From the NCBI GenBank assembly GCA_047619315.1, contig JBLHKB010000068.1, positions 1 through 18,367 on the forward strand: 18,367 nucleotides of DNA. The letters are read 5' to 3'. Under the pieces are notes generated by a model. That model ran no database searches. It was not told the origin of the DNA and was given only the letters and a program-made list of their open reading frames with translations. Positions 7,456-14,424 of the stretch are shown here, piece by piece. Position 1 is the first letter of the stretch. Every line of letters starts with the position of its first letter. The position numbers and the translations under genes are program-made. The DNA comes from JBCCRV01 sp047619315 (lineage in GTDB: Bacteria > Myxococcota_A > Polyangia > Polyangiales > Houyiibacteriaceae).

Positions 7456-10410
7456 ATGGCTGATGTTCCGACACACATACGACTGACGTGGCTTACCTCT
7501 CAGGGCACGACGGCGCCGGTGGAGGCTCCGGTGCGTCGTGTGACTGGGACTTCGGCGTTCGTCATATTGGCCACGTCTCACGGTCCTGAAACACGCGGGG
7601 CCTACGAACTTCTCGACGGGGACGGTAGCCTTGTTCGTGAGGGTTCGTGCCGAATCATGTTTCAGCATCAGGGAGCCGGCATCGGCCTTGAGCTCCTGGC
7701 GAAGCCACCGCTTCGCCGCTCTTCGGTCCCCGCGCCGCGTCGCCCCAGCCTACCGGTTCCGAAGCTTGGTCCCGCGCCCAAGCTCGACGCACCAGGACCG
7801 ACCCACGATGTCTCCACAAACAAGACACTCCGCGGGAACGCCCTCGCCGCCGAGCGGAGAGTGACGAGCGAGTTTGAACGTCCTGCGAGTGTCGTGCCGG
7901 CAGAGGGAAAGTACGCTGACGACGCCGCACCAGAGATGATTCTCGGTTCGGCTCCGCCCTCGCCTGTGTTGAGGGAGCCCGATGTTCGTCCGTCGTCGGT
8001 GGACGCAGCGTTCCCCGAAGAACAGGGAGAACCGTCGGATTGGCCTTCCGTCGAGGAGTCTGAACTCAGCGTTGACCCCGAAGGCCGCACGAGCCTGCCC
8101 GTTTTCGGCCTTTCAGCCTTTCCTTCGGCGCCTCCGTCAGCCGTGCCGGCGTCCCCGCCAGCCCTGCCTGCGTCCCCGCCAGCCCTGCCGCCAGCCCTGC
8201 CGGCGTCCCCCCCAGCGCTACCCTCGGAGCCTTCGGAGCCCACGCAGCCCTCCACGCAAGACAGCTTCGACATCGAGCGAGACGAAAGGCCATCGAACAC
8301 GCACGTCTCGTTCCCGCCTCTCGGCACGAAGCCGGACGATCCCGTCGAGGAGACAAAGCATTCATCCGCCGAGACCGAGCCGCCTCCTCCGCTTTCTCCG
8401 GAGCCAGCGTTCGAGCTGCCAGAACTGCCGAAGTGGGATCCGTCGCCACCCTCCGAACCTCCACCACGCTACGATCCGGGCTCGTGGACTCCGCCGGTCT
8501 ACGAACCCGGCGCCCTCGGGATGGGTTCCAACCCTCCGCTCACGCCGTACCCGCGGGCTGGAGATGCGGCAGCGCAAGAGCCTCCCGCTCTTGAGAGCGA
8601 CGCGTCGGAGCTGAGTCTGTCCCCGCCGAAACCGCGTTCTTCCGCTGCGTCTCGTCAACGCACATCCTTCACACCTGCGGCCCCCCCTCTGCGCGAGTCG
8701 CGGAGTCCGCGGACGATGGGCCGGCCCCGTGAAGATGCTCCTCCTTCCGTGGCGTCTCAGTCCCAGCGGAAAGCTCGCGTCGCGACGCGCGTATCCGGAA
8801 CCGGCGCCCACGGCCTGACGATCGGGATCGATCTGGGCACCAGCAATACTTGCGCTTCCGCCGTCATCGACGGAGTTCCTCAGATCATCCCAACGCGCTT
8901 TGGAACAAACACCGTTCCCTCGGTTCTCACAGTCATCGATTCCCGCATCGTCGTCGGGCATCCCGCGGCGAAGCGGATGATCATGTACCCGCATGAGACC
9001 ATCTACGGCAGCAAGCGCCTCGTAGGCCGAGCCTTTACCGCCGAGATCGCGGATGAGTACCAGTCATCGTTCGCGTACCCTCTTGTCGAGACTGAGGACC
9101 ACCGTTTTGGCGCATCCCTCAACGGTCGCATCATCAGCTTTGAGCAGGTCGCCGAGTATCTCCTCGCCGAGGTCCGCGATGTGGCCGAGCGACATCTTGG
9201 ACAAAAGGTGCACCGGGCCGTCATCACGGTGCCTGCCTACTTTGGCGAAGCACAGCGCGAGTCTATCCGCAGAGCAGCCCGAAGCGCTCAGCTGAGCGTC
9301 GATCGCATCGTCCCCGAGCCGACAGCTGCGGCCGTCGCCTATGGTTATGATGCCGGGGACGAGCACACCTTGGTCGTCTTCGACTTGGGCGGCGGCACCT
9401 TCGATGTCTCTGTACTCAAGGTTGGCAAGAATCGCTTTGAGGTGCTCGCTACGGGTGGCGACGCTTTCCTCGGCGGCATCGACATCGATGACCTCCTCGC
9501 CAACTATCTCATCGAAGAGTTTCAGCGCGTCGAACGCATGACGCTCGAGCCGACGCCGCAGCAACTCGCCCGTCTTCGCGACGCCGCGGAGATCGCCAAG
9601 CGAGACCTCTCCATTCAGAAGCGGGTTGCCGTCAACCTTCCCTACTTTTCCCGCGTCAACGATGAGCCACGGGAGCTGCGCGCGACGCTCACTCGGGAGA
9701 CCCTCGATAAGCTCTCCGGCAGCTTCGTCGACCGCTTGATCGAGATCACCGCGGCGACCCTGAGCGATTGCAAGCTCGCGCCGCATGACATCAACGATGT
9801 GCTCTTGGTGGGGGGGATGACGCGCATGGCGTTGGTGCCGGAGCGTGTTGAAGAGTACTTCGGGCGCCGCCCGAGTCGCCGCATCAATCCCGACGAAGCC
9901 GTCGCTCTTGGAGCCGCTCGACTCGCGGAGTCCGGCAGCAAAGTGGAGCTCCTTGATGTGCTGCCGCTAAGCATCGGTGTGGCCAGCAAGGGCCGCATAT
10001 TCCAGCGCTTGGTCCCGCGAAACACGCAGGTTCCTTTCGAACGCTCTTTCACCGTGCGGACCGAAGAAGCGGATCAAGACACATTTCGGCTGCCTCTTTT
10101 TCAAGGAGAGCATCCGGACGCGGCGGACAACGAGTACCTCGGTACCTTGATGGTCGAAGAGATCCCGTCCGGACCCGCCGGCAGCGAGCTTGAGCTCTTA
10201 TTCGTCCTCGATGAGCAGTGTTTCTTAGAGGTTCGCGCGGCCCACGTCGCGTCGGGCCGCGGTCTCGCGGTCTACATCAACCGCGAAGAAGGCGCCGACA
10301 AGGCCATCGCGGGTCTGGATTCGTACACCGGACCGAAGAAAGAGAAGAAAAAGAAGAAAGCGACAGGTCTCGGCCGCTTCTTCCAGCGCTTGCGCTCTTT
10401 CTTCTCGTAA
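7456..10410 (+). CDS. Hsp70-family (DnaK-like) chaperone with long Pro-rich N-terminal extension, no alpha lid
   Basis: 984 residues. Residues 1-85 form a small beta-rich segment ending GAGIGLELL, resembling the close of a PilZ domain but lacking the RxxxR c-di-GMP motif. Residues ~85-450 are disordered and rich in Pro/Ser/Glu (for example ASPPALPASPPALP). The Hsp70 ATPase domain starts at ~453: phosphate 1 IGIDLGTSNT (D459), EPTAAAVAYG (E621), phosphate 2 FDLGGGTFDVS (D643), adenosine motif LVGGMTRM (784-791). The linker-like DVLPLSIG (834-841) leads into a beta substrate-binding domain with PLFQGEHPDAADNEYLG. The alpha-helical lid is missing; instead the protein ends in a Lys run and an amphipathic GLGRFFQRLRSFFS. 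It binds ATP and probably client peptides, but is not housekeeping DnaK. The ATG at 7456 lacks a clear ribosome-binding site. polB starts 9 nt after the stop. Client unknown. Confidence 0.9.
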   Translation: MADVPTHIRLTWLTSQGTTAPVEAPVRRVTGTSAFVILATSHGPETRGAYELLDGDGSLVREGSCRIMFQHQGAGIGLELLAKPPLRRSSVPAPRRPSLPVPKLGPAPKLDAPGPTHDVSTNKTLRGNALAAERRVTSEFERPASVVPAEGKYADDAAPEMILGSAPPSPVLREPDVRPSSVDAAFPEEQGEPSDWPSVEESELSVDPEGRTSLPVFGLSAFPSAPPSAVPASPPALPASPPALPPALPASPPALPSEPSEPTQPSTQDSFDIERDERPSNTHVSFPPLGTKPDDPVEETKHSSAETEPPPPLSPEPAFELPELPKWDPSPPSEPPPRYDPGSWTPPVYEPGALGMGSNPPLTPYPRAGDAAAQEPPALESDASELSLSPPKPRSSAASRQRTSFTPAAPPLRESRSPRTMGRPREDAPPSVASQSQRKARVATRVSGTGAHGLTIGIDLGTSNTCASAVIDGVPQIIPTRFGTNTVPSVLTVIDSRIVVGHPAAKRMIMYPHETIYGSKRLVGRAFTAEIADEYQSSFAYPLVETEDHRFGASLNGRIISFEQVAEYLLAEVRDVAERHLGQKVHRAVITVPAYFGEAQRESIRRAARSAQLSVDRIVPEPTAAAVAYGYDAGDEHTLVVFDLGGGTFDVSVLKVGKNRFEVLATGGDAFLGGIDIDDLLANYLIEEFQRVERMTLEPTPQQLARLRDAAEIAKRDLSIQKRVAVNLPYFSRVNDEPRELRATLTRETLDKLSGSFVDRLIEITAATLSDCKLAPHDINDVLLVGGMTRMALVPERVEEYFGRRPSRRINPDEAVALGAARLAESGSKVELLDVLPLSIGVASKGRIFQRLVPRNTQVPFERSFTVRTEEADQDTFRLPLFQGEHPDAADNEYLGTLMVEEIPSGPAGSELELLFVLDEQCFLEVRAAHVASGRGLAVYINREEGADKAIAGLDSYTGPKKEKKKKKATGLGRFFQRLRSFFS

Positions 10411-10419
10411 GCTCTCCGC

Positions 10420-12708
10420 GTGGAGCGAACCCTCGACGCGTTCCTGCTGACTCGAAGCTGGTACGACCGCCAAGACAGCTTGCGCTTCATCTTCTGGTGC
10501 GCATCCGAAGCGGGCCCGGTTCGCCTTGTTTTTACACGACAAGAGGCCGTCATGTTTGTCGAACGGCAAGTGCCAAGTTCGAGCGGGCGACGCAAAGAAC
10601 TCGAGATGACCAGCCTCCGCGGCAAGCCCGTGGACGCGCTCTACTTCTCGCGTCAGCGCGATCTCTACCGCGAGCGCGACGACCTCCGCGCGACGATGCA
10701 CCGCACGTTCGAAGGCGACGTGAAAGCTCACGATCGCTTCCTAATGGAGCGATTCATCACCGGCGGCCTTTGCATTCGCGGTGAGTCACAAGAGCGGAAC
10801 GGCTACCTTGAGTTCACAGACCCGCGCATCAAAGCGAGCGACTACGTGCCGACTCTTTCGGTTCTGGCCTTCGACATCGAGACGGATGGGTTCGAAGGAG
10901 ACCTGCTCTCGATATCGGCGGCGGGCGCCGGCGGAGAGCGCGTTTGGATGCAGGGGGAAGGCCCAGCCATCGACTACGTCGAGTACGTTCCCGACGAGCA
11001 GGCGCTCCTGAACGCCTTCATCGCCCACGTCAGACACGTGGACCCCGATGTGCTGACGGGCTGGAACGTCGTCGATTTCGACCTCACGACGCTCGAGCGA
11101 AAGTGCAAAGAACAGAACGTCGTCTTTGCCATCGGGCGTGACGATGAACGCGCCAAAGTGCTCCAACCCCGCAGCGCACAGCAGCCCGGCATCGCGCGGG
11201 TCTCAGGTCGCGTTGTTCTCGACGGCATCGCCACGCTTCGCGCCGCCACGTTTTCCTTCGAGAGCTTTCGTCTGCAGGACGTCGCCGAGGCGCTGCTCTC
11301 GCGCGGAAAAAAGATCGATCACTCGGCCAACCCCGTAGAAGAGATCCGGCGCCTCTTCGCCGAAGATAAAGCCGCACTCGCGGCGTACAACCTTGAGGAC
11401 TCAAAGCTCGTCCTCGATATCTTTGAGAGCGCCGATCTGCTCGGCTTCGCCCAAGAACGCCAAGCACTGACGGGGCTCCCCATGGGTCGTCAGGGGGGTT
11501 CCGTCGCGGCCTTCGACAACCTCTACCTGCCGCGCCTTCACCGACACGGACACGTCGCGCCAGATGTTGGCGATTCCCGCGACGTGGTCACGAGCCCTGG
11601 CGGCTACGTCCTCGACTCGGCACCAGGCCTCTACAAGAACGTCCTCGTCCTCGACTTCAAGAGCCTCTACCCCAGCATTATTCGCACCTTCGCCATCGAC
11701 CCCATGGGCTTAGCGTTTCCAGGCGCGGAGCCCGTACCAGGCTTCGAAGGCGGCAGCTTTGCGCGTGAGCGACACTTGCTCCCGGAGATCATCACGGGGC
11801 TTTGGGCCGCCCGTGACGAAGCCAAAGCGCGTGGCGACGCAGCTCGTTCCAGAGCGATCAAGATCTTGATGAACTCGTTCTACGGCGTCCTCGGCACTCC
11901 CGGCTGCCGCTTCTTCAGCCCAAAGCTGGCGAGCTCCATTACATTGCGCGGTCACGAGATCATCACCGAGAGCCGCGCCTTCATCGAAGCGCGCGGCCTG
12001 AGGGTCATCTACGGCGACACGGACTCGCTCTTTGTCCTCGTCGGCGACAAGCCCGAAGACGCGTGCCTAGACATCGGCGAACAAACAGCAAGCGCCCTCA
12101 ACGATTACTGGCGGGAGCGCTTGCGAGAAGAGCACGATCTTGAGTCCGGTCTCGAGGTGGAGTTTGAGACGCACTATATGCGCTTCTTGATGCCGACGAT
12201 CCGCGGCTCACGCAAAGGAAGCAAGAAACGCTACGCAGGTCTGGTGCGCGAAGAAGACGGGAGTACCCGCGTCATCGTGAAAGGGCTCGAGGCGGCGCGA
12301 ACAGACTGGACGCCGCTGGCCCGACGTGTCCAGCGCGAGCTCTTCCGCCGCATCTTCGAAGACGAAGAATACGAAGGATGGTTGCTCAACATCGCTCGCC
12401 AAGTGCGCGCCGGGGAGTTCGATGACGAGCTCGTCTACCGCAAGCGTCTGCGACGCCCCTTGGATGACTACGAGCGAAACGTCCCGCCGCACGTTCAGGC
12501 CGCCCGCAAGCTGGGTCGGCCTGCGCGAGAGATTCGCTATCTGATGACCTCGGCGGGACCCGAGCCCGTCGATTTGCCTCACGCGCCACCAGACTACGCT
12601 CACTACCTCGACAAGCAGCTGGCGCCTGCCACGAATGCCATCCTGCCGTTTCTAGGCACCGACTTCGCGACCATCGCCGGGCCCCAGCTCGTGCTCTTCG
12701 GTCGCTAA
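10420..12708 (+). CDS. polB: DNA polymerase II (family B, PolB type)
   Basis: 762 residues (E. coli Pol II 783), colinear with Pol II throughout. Start is GTG at 10420. Proofreading exonuclease: Exo I FDIET (D152, E154), Exo II NVVDFD (D221), Exo III YNLED (Y323, D327). Polymerase: motif A LDFKSLYPSII (D412), motif B KILMNSFYG (K481-G489), motif C YGDTDS (D533, D535). The FETHYMRFLMPTIRG and KKRYAGL blocks and YRKRLRRPLDDYERNVPPH are Pol II-specific. It ends QLVLFGR, matching the QLxLF sliding-clamp motif that closes Pol II, so it should bind the beta clamp. Pol II does repair synthesis, replication restart and some translesion synthesis, and is SOS-induced in E. coli; I see no E. coli-type LexA box here. 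Nine nucleotides after the Hsp70 gene, so probably co-transcribed. No signs of decay. Confidence 0.95.
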   Translation: MERTLDAFLLTRSWYDRQDSLRFIFWCASEAGPVRLVFTRQEAVMFVERQVPSSSGRRKELEMTSLRGKPVDALYFSRQRDLYRERDDLRATMHRTFEGDVKAHDRFLMERFITGGLCIRGESQERNGYLEFTDPRIKASDYVPTLSVLAFDIETDGFEGDLLSISAAGAGGERVWMQGEGPAIDYVEYVPDEQALLNAFIAHVRHVDPDVLTGWNVVDFDLTTLERKCKEQNVVFAIGRDDERAKVLQPRSAQQPGIARVSGRVVLDGIATLRAATFSFESFRLQDVAEALLSRGKKIDHSANPVEEIRRLFAEDKAALAAYNLEDSKLVLDIFESADLLGFAQERQALTGLPMGRQGGSVAAFDNLYLPRLHRHGHVAPDVGDSRDVVTSPGGYVLDSAPGLYKNVLVLDFKSLYPSIIRTFAIDPMGLAFPGAEPVPGFEGGSFARERHLLPEIITGLWAARDEAKARGDAARSRAIKILMNSFYGVLGTPGCRFFSPKLASSITLRGHEIITESRAFIEARGLRVIYGDTDSLFVLVGDKPEDACLDIGEQTASALNDYWRERLREEHDLESGLEVEFETHYMRFLMPTIRGSRKGSKKRYAGLVREEDGSTRVIVKGLEAARTDWTPLARRVQRELFRRIFEDEEYEGWLLNIARQVRAGEFDDELVYRKRLRRPLDDYERNVPPHVQAARKLGRPAREIRYLMTSAGPEPVDLPHAPPDYAHYLDKQLAPATNAILPFLGTDFATIAGPQLVLFGR

Positions 12709-12718
12709 AAAGTTCGAC

Positions 12719-13570
12719 CTAGCCCACGACGATCCCGAAGTAGCACTGGATTGTCGTGCTGCATTCGGATCGGTACTCGCAGTATCCGTCGTCGTCGCAA
12801 CCTCCGTCGAGGGGGATCTCTTCTCCGCCTTCACAGGTGGGGATGGCTCGACAAGTAGGGCCGCCGCCGCCTTGGCACCATGACGGTGGGAGATCATCAC
12901 GCCAAGGCTGCGACTCATAACAGTCGTTTGAATTCACACACTCCGAAGGATGAAACACCTCTTCATCACCGGGAGCACACGCCGTGACGCAGTAGTAGGG
13001 CGAGCCGCAATACAGAGAGTCGTAGCAGAAAGCGCCGTCGTCGAAGTCGGGGCACTCTCCTTCGCTCATGGCCCACACCGTGGAGGTGGCTTCATCGCAC
13101 GCGGTGAACTCAGGGTCGAAGCAATCGAAGGGGCTGTGACAGTAGTATCCCTCGTCGCAGCCCGTCATCGCTGTGCATCCAAACTCGTCCTCCGCGCATG
13201 GAATGTCGCTCGGTGTCGCCCCATCGGGACACGATGGCGGAAACGCAGCGTCGCAGGATTCACTCGCGCAGTAGAGCGTCTCTCCGCACCACTCGAAGGA
13301 AGTGCAGTTGGCCCCAGGCGGGCAGAATACGACTTCGACGCTGTCTGCACACGCCGGGCGAGGCTCCGTGCAGACCGGTGGTGGGCTCGTGAACTCACAA
13401 AAGATCGTCCCACCGCACCAAGCAAGCTCTTCGCATTCGCGAGAGATCTCGCAGAAATCGACGACGTTGTACTCACACGGATTTGGCTCGCAGCCATTCT
13501 CATCCAGACCGGTAGATGTGAAACAGGCGGGAAGGGCGGAGAGCAAGATAAGGCAGGCAGAGTATTTCAT
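12719..13570 (-). CDS. Cysteine-rich lipoprotein with six tandem Cys modules, function unknown
   Basis: 283 residues, not a family I recognise. The N-terminus MKYSACLILLSALPAC is a lipoprotein signal with lipobox L-P-A-C and lipidated Cys16, so the protein is exported and membrane-anchored. There are 36 Cys in total. Apart from Cys6 in the signal and Cys16, they fall into six consecutive modules: 27-58, 67-101, 106-144, 150-194, 198-232 and 240-276. Five modules have six Cys; the fifth has four. The usual pattern is C-x(4-7)-C-x(7-14)-C-x5-C-x5-C-x5-C, often with an aromatic residue just before a Cys (WCGGTIFC, WCGETLYC, GCDEGYYC). This implies a string of small disulfide-bonded domains at the cell surface or in the periplasm. 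It is acidic and Lys-poor. It converges on polB with 10 nt between stops and lies downstream of the CAP lipoprotein on the same strand. Confidence 0.8.
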   Translation of the reverse strand: MKYSACLILLSALPACFTSTGLDENGCEPNPCEYNVVDFCEISRECEELAWCGGTIFCEFTSPPPVCTEPRPACADSVEVVFCPPGANCTSFEWCGETLYCASESCDAAFPPSCPDGATPSDIPCAEDEFGCTAMTGCDEGYYCHSPFDCFDPEFTACDEATSTVWAMSEGECPDFDDGAFCYDSLYCGSPYYCVTACAPGDEEVFHPSECVNSNDCYESQPWRDDLPPSWCQGGGGPTCRAIPTCEGGEEIPLDGGCDDDGYCEYRSECSTTIQCYFGIVVG

Positions 13571-13596
13571 AGCTGTGCCTGCTTAGAGCAGAGAGC

Positions 13597-13658
13597 GTGC
13601 CAACGAGGGATCTCGCGCAAAGTGAGCTCGAGCTCGAGCTCATGGCGCGCTTTGGCAC
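13597..13658. repeat. Nested palindrome between two lipoprotein genes
   Basis: A 20-bp perfect palindrome at 13623-13642, made of three GAGCTC units overlapping as GAGCTCGAGCTCGAGCTC, sits inside two further inverted arms: CGCGC (13614-13618) with GCGCG (13645-13649), and GTGCCAA (13597-13603) with TTGGCAC (13652-13658). It lies in the 124-nt gap after the CAP lipoprotein and before the Cys-rich lipoprotein, both on the minus strand. No T-tract follows on either strand. It could be a transcript-stabilising hairpin or a protein-binding site. Confidence 0.6.
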
Positions 13659-13694
13659 GAGGCCACTGCGCCAGAGCGGCTCAGCAGAGCGGTC

Positions 13695-14348
13695 TCAACG
13701 GAAGTTCTGAACCGCCCAGACGCGACCTTCAGCCGTCACGAACTGTCCACAAGCCACCATGCTGTGCTGTGGGTTCGTCATGTTGATGTAGTGGCCATGT
13801 TCAATGAACGGCTCACCTGGGCCCTCGTCCCACATCTGCTGCAGGCATCCACTTAGAATGCTGCCGCTTGGATAGTTGGGACACTCGTTCTGCCCCCGCC
13901 CGCCGTTCTCGCAAATCTGGTCGCGAAACCCAGCGTGCGCCCCGCGGCCGTCGGCATCGTATTCGGCGTGCATCGCCGCGCAGCTCTCTCCATCGCGCCA
14001 TCGCTCCAGCGGCTGCAGGCACTGACACTCGCGCCGAAACTGATTGATGCGCTGCACACAGTCCTCAGCGATGTCCCCCGTGGAGGGGAGAGGCGTGAGC
14101 TGACACTCCGATGGCGCAAGCGGCTCGTCCAGCGGCCCGTCCGCACAGTGCGCCGGCATCGCCGACCCAGCGTCAAAGCCGGGTCCAGCATCGGGCTCCG
14201 GCCCTGAATCGACGCCAGCGCCTGAATCGACGCCAGCGCCTGAATCGACGCCAGGGCCCGAATCCTCGCCAGAAACGTCGTCATCGCCGCAGCCTTGAAA
14301 CAGTGGAGCGAGGACCAGAATGAGGGAGAGGGAGCTGCGAAGTGACAT
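13695..14348 (-). CDS. CAP/SCP-domain lipoprotein on a repetitive acidic tether
   Basis: 217 residues from the ATG at 14348-14346. A frame-open ATG at 14414 would place 22 non-signal residues before it, so I prefer MSLRSSLSLILVLAPLFQGC, a lipoprotein signal with Cys20 at the lipobox (Phe at -3 is slightly unusual). Residues 21-62 are an acidic Asp/Ser/Gly tether with near-repeats of AGVDSG, then a CAP (SCP, PR-1-like) domain from about 95 to the end: CVQRINQFR, CAAMHAEYDADG, AHAGF, WDEGPGEPF, HGHYINMTNPQHSMVACG. The HYxNM...P...CG block is the CAP signature; conserved His in AHAGF and HGHY are present. The domain has many Cys, probably paired. CAP proteins are secreted with varied roles; bacterial ones have no single known activity. 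The stop is followed by a nested palindrome, then the Cys-rich lipoprotein. Confidence 0.85.
   Translation of the reverse strand: MSLRSSLSLILVLAPLFQGCGDDDVSGEDSGPGVDSGAGVDSGAGVDSGPEPDAGPGFDAGSAMPAHCADGPLDEPLAPSECQLTPLPSTGDIAEDCVQRINQFRRECQCLQPLERWRDGESCAAMHAEYDADGRGAHAGFRDQICENGGRGQNECPNYPSGSILSGCLQQMWDEGPGEPFIEHGHYINMTNPQHSMVACGQFVTAEGRVWAVQNFR
14203..14274. repeat. 18-bp tandem repeat inside the CAP lipoprotein gene
   Basis: CCTGAATCGACGCCAGCG occurs at 14203-14220 and 14221-14238 without change, and at 14239-14256 with one C-to-G change. A degraded fourth unit follows at 14257-14274. On the coding (minus) strand this gives repeated AGVDSG in the tether after the lipidated Cys. Near-identical codons mean recent duplication, so tether length probably varies between strains. 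Confidence 0.85.
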
Positions 14349-14424
14349 CGACCACAGGATAGCCGACGGATAGATGCGCGCCAAAGAGTGGTCGTGTAGT
14401 CTGGCGCCCAACACCGGAGTCGAA
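14349..14424. promoter_or_regulatory. Divergent promoter region of CAP lipoprotein and FadL-OmpA genes
   Basis: These 76 nt separate the two divergent starts and must serve both. Two imperfectly nested inverted repeats lie here: CGACCAC (14349-14355) with GTGGTCG (14388-14394), and GCGCCA (14378-14383) with TGGCGC (14402-14407). No confident -35/-10 boxes are seen. GGAG at 14416-14419 is the ribosome-binding site of the rightward gene. Shared control of both genes is inference. Confidence 0.35.

Noticed and set aside
12690..12745. Bidirectional terminator between polB and the Cys-rich lipoprotein.
   Set aside because: CTTCGG and CCGAAG can pair across the gap, but the 6-bp stem has a very long loop and no T-tract on either side.
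12950..13786. 278-codon plus-strand open frame.
   Set aside because: It is antisense to the Cys-rich lipoprotein, which has a proper signal, lipobox and ordered Cys modules; the plus-strand product has no such features.
14349..14414. Earlier ATG (14414) for the CAP lipoprotein.
   Set aside because: It would put 22 residues ahead of a typical lipoprotein signal, which starts cleanly at 14348.
14374..14424. Earlier ATG for the FadL-OmpA gene.
   Set aside because: It would add 17 residues before the signal peptide and ignore the GGAG site placed for 14425.
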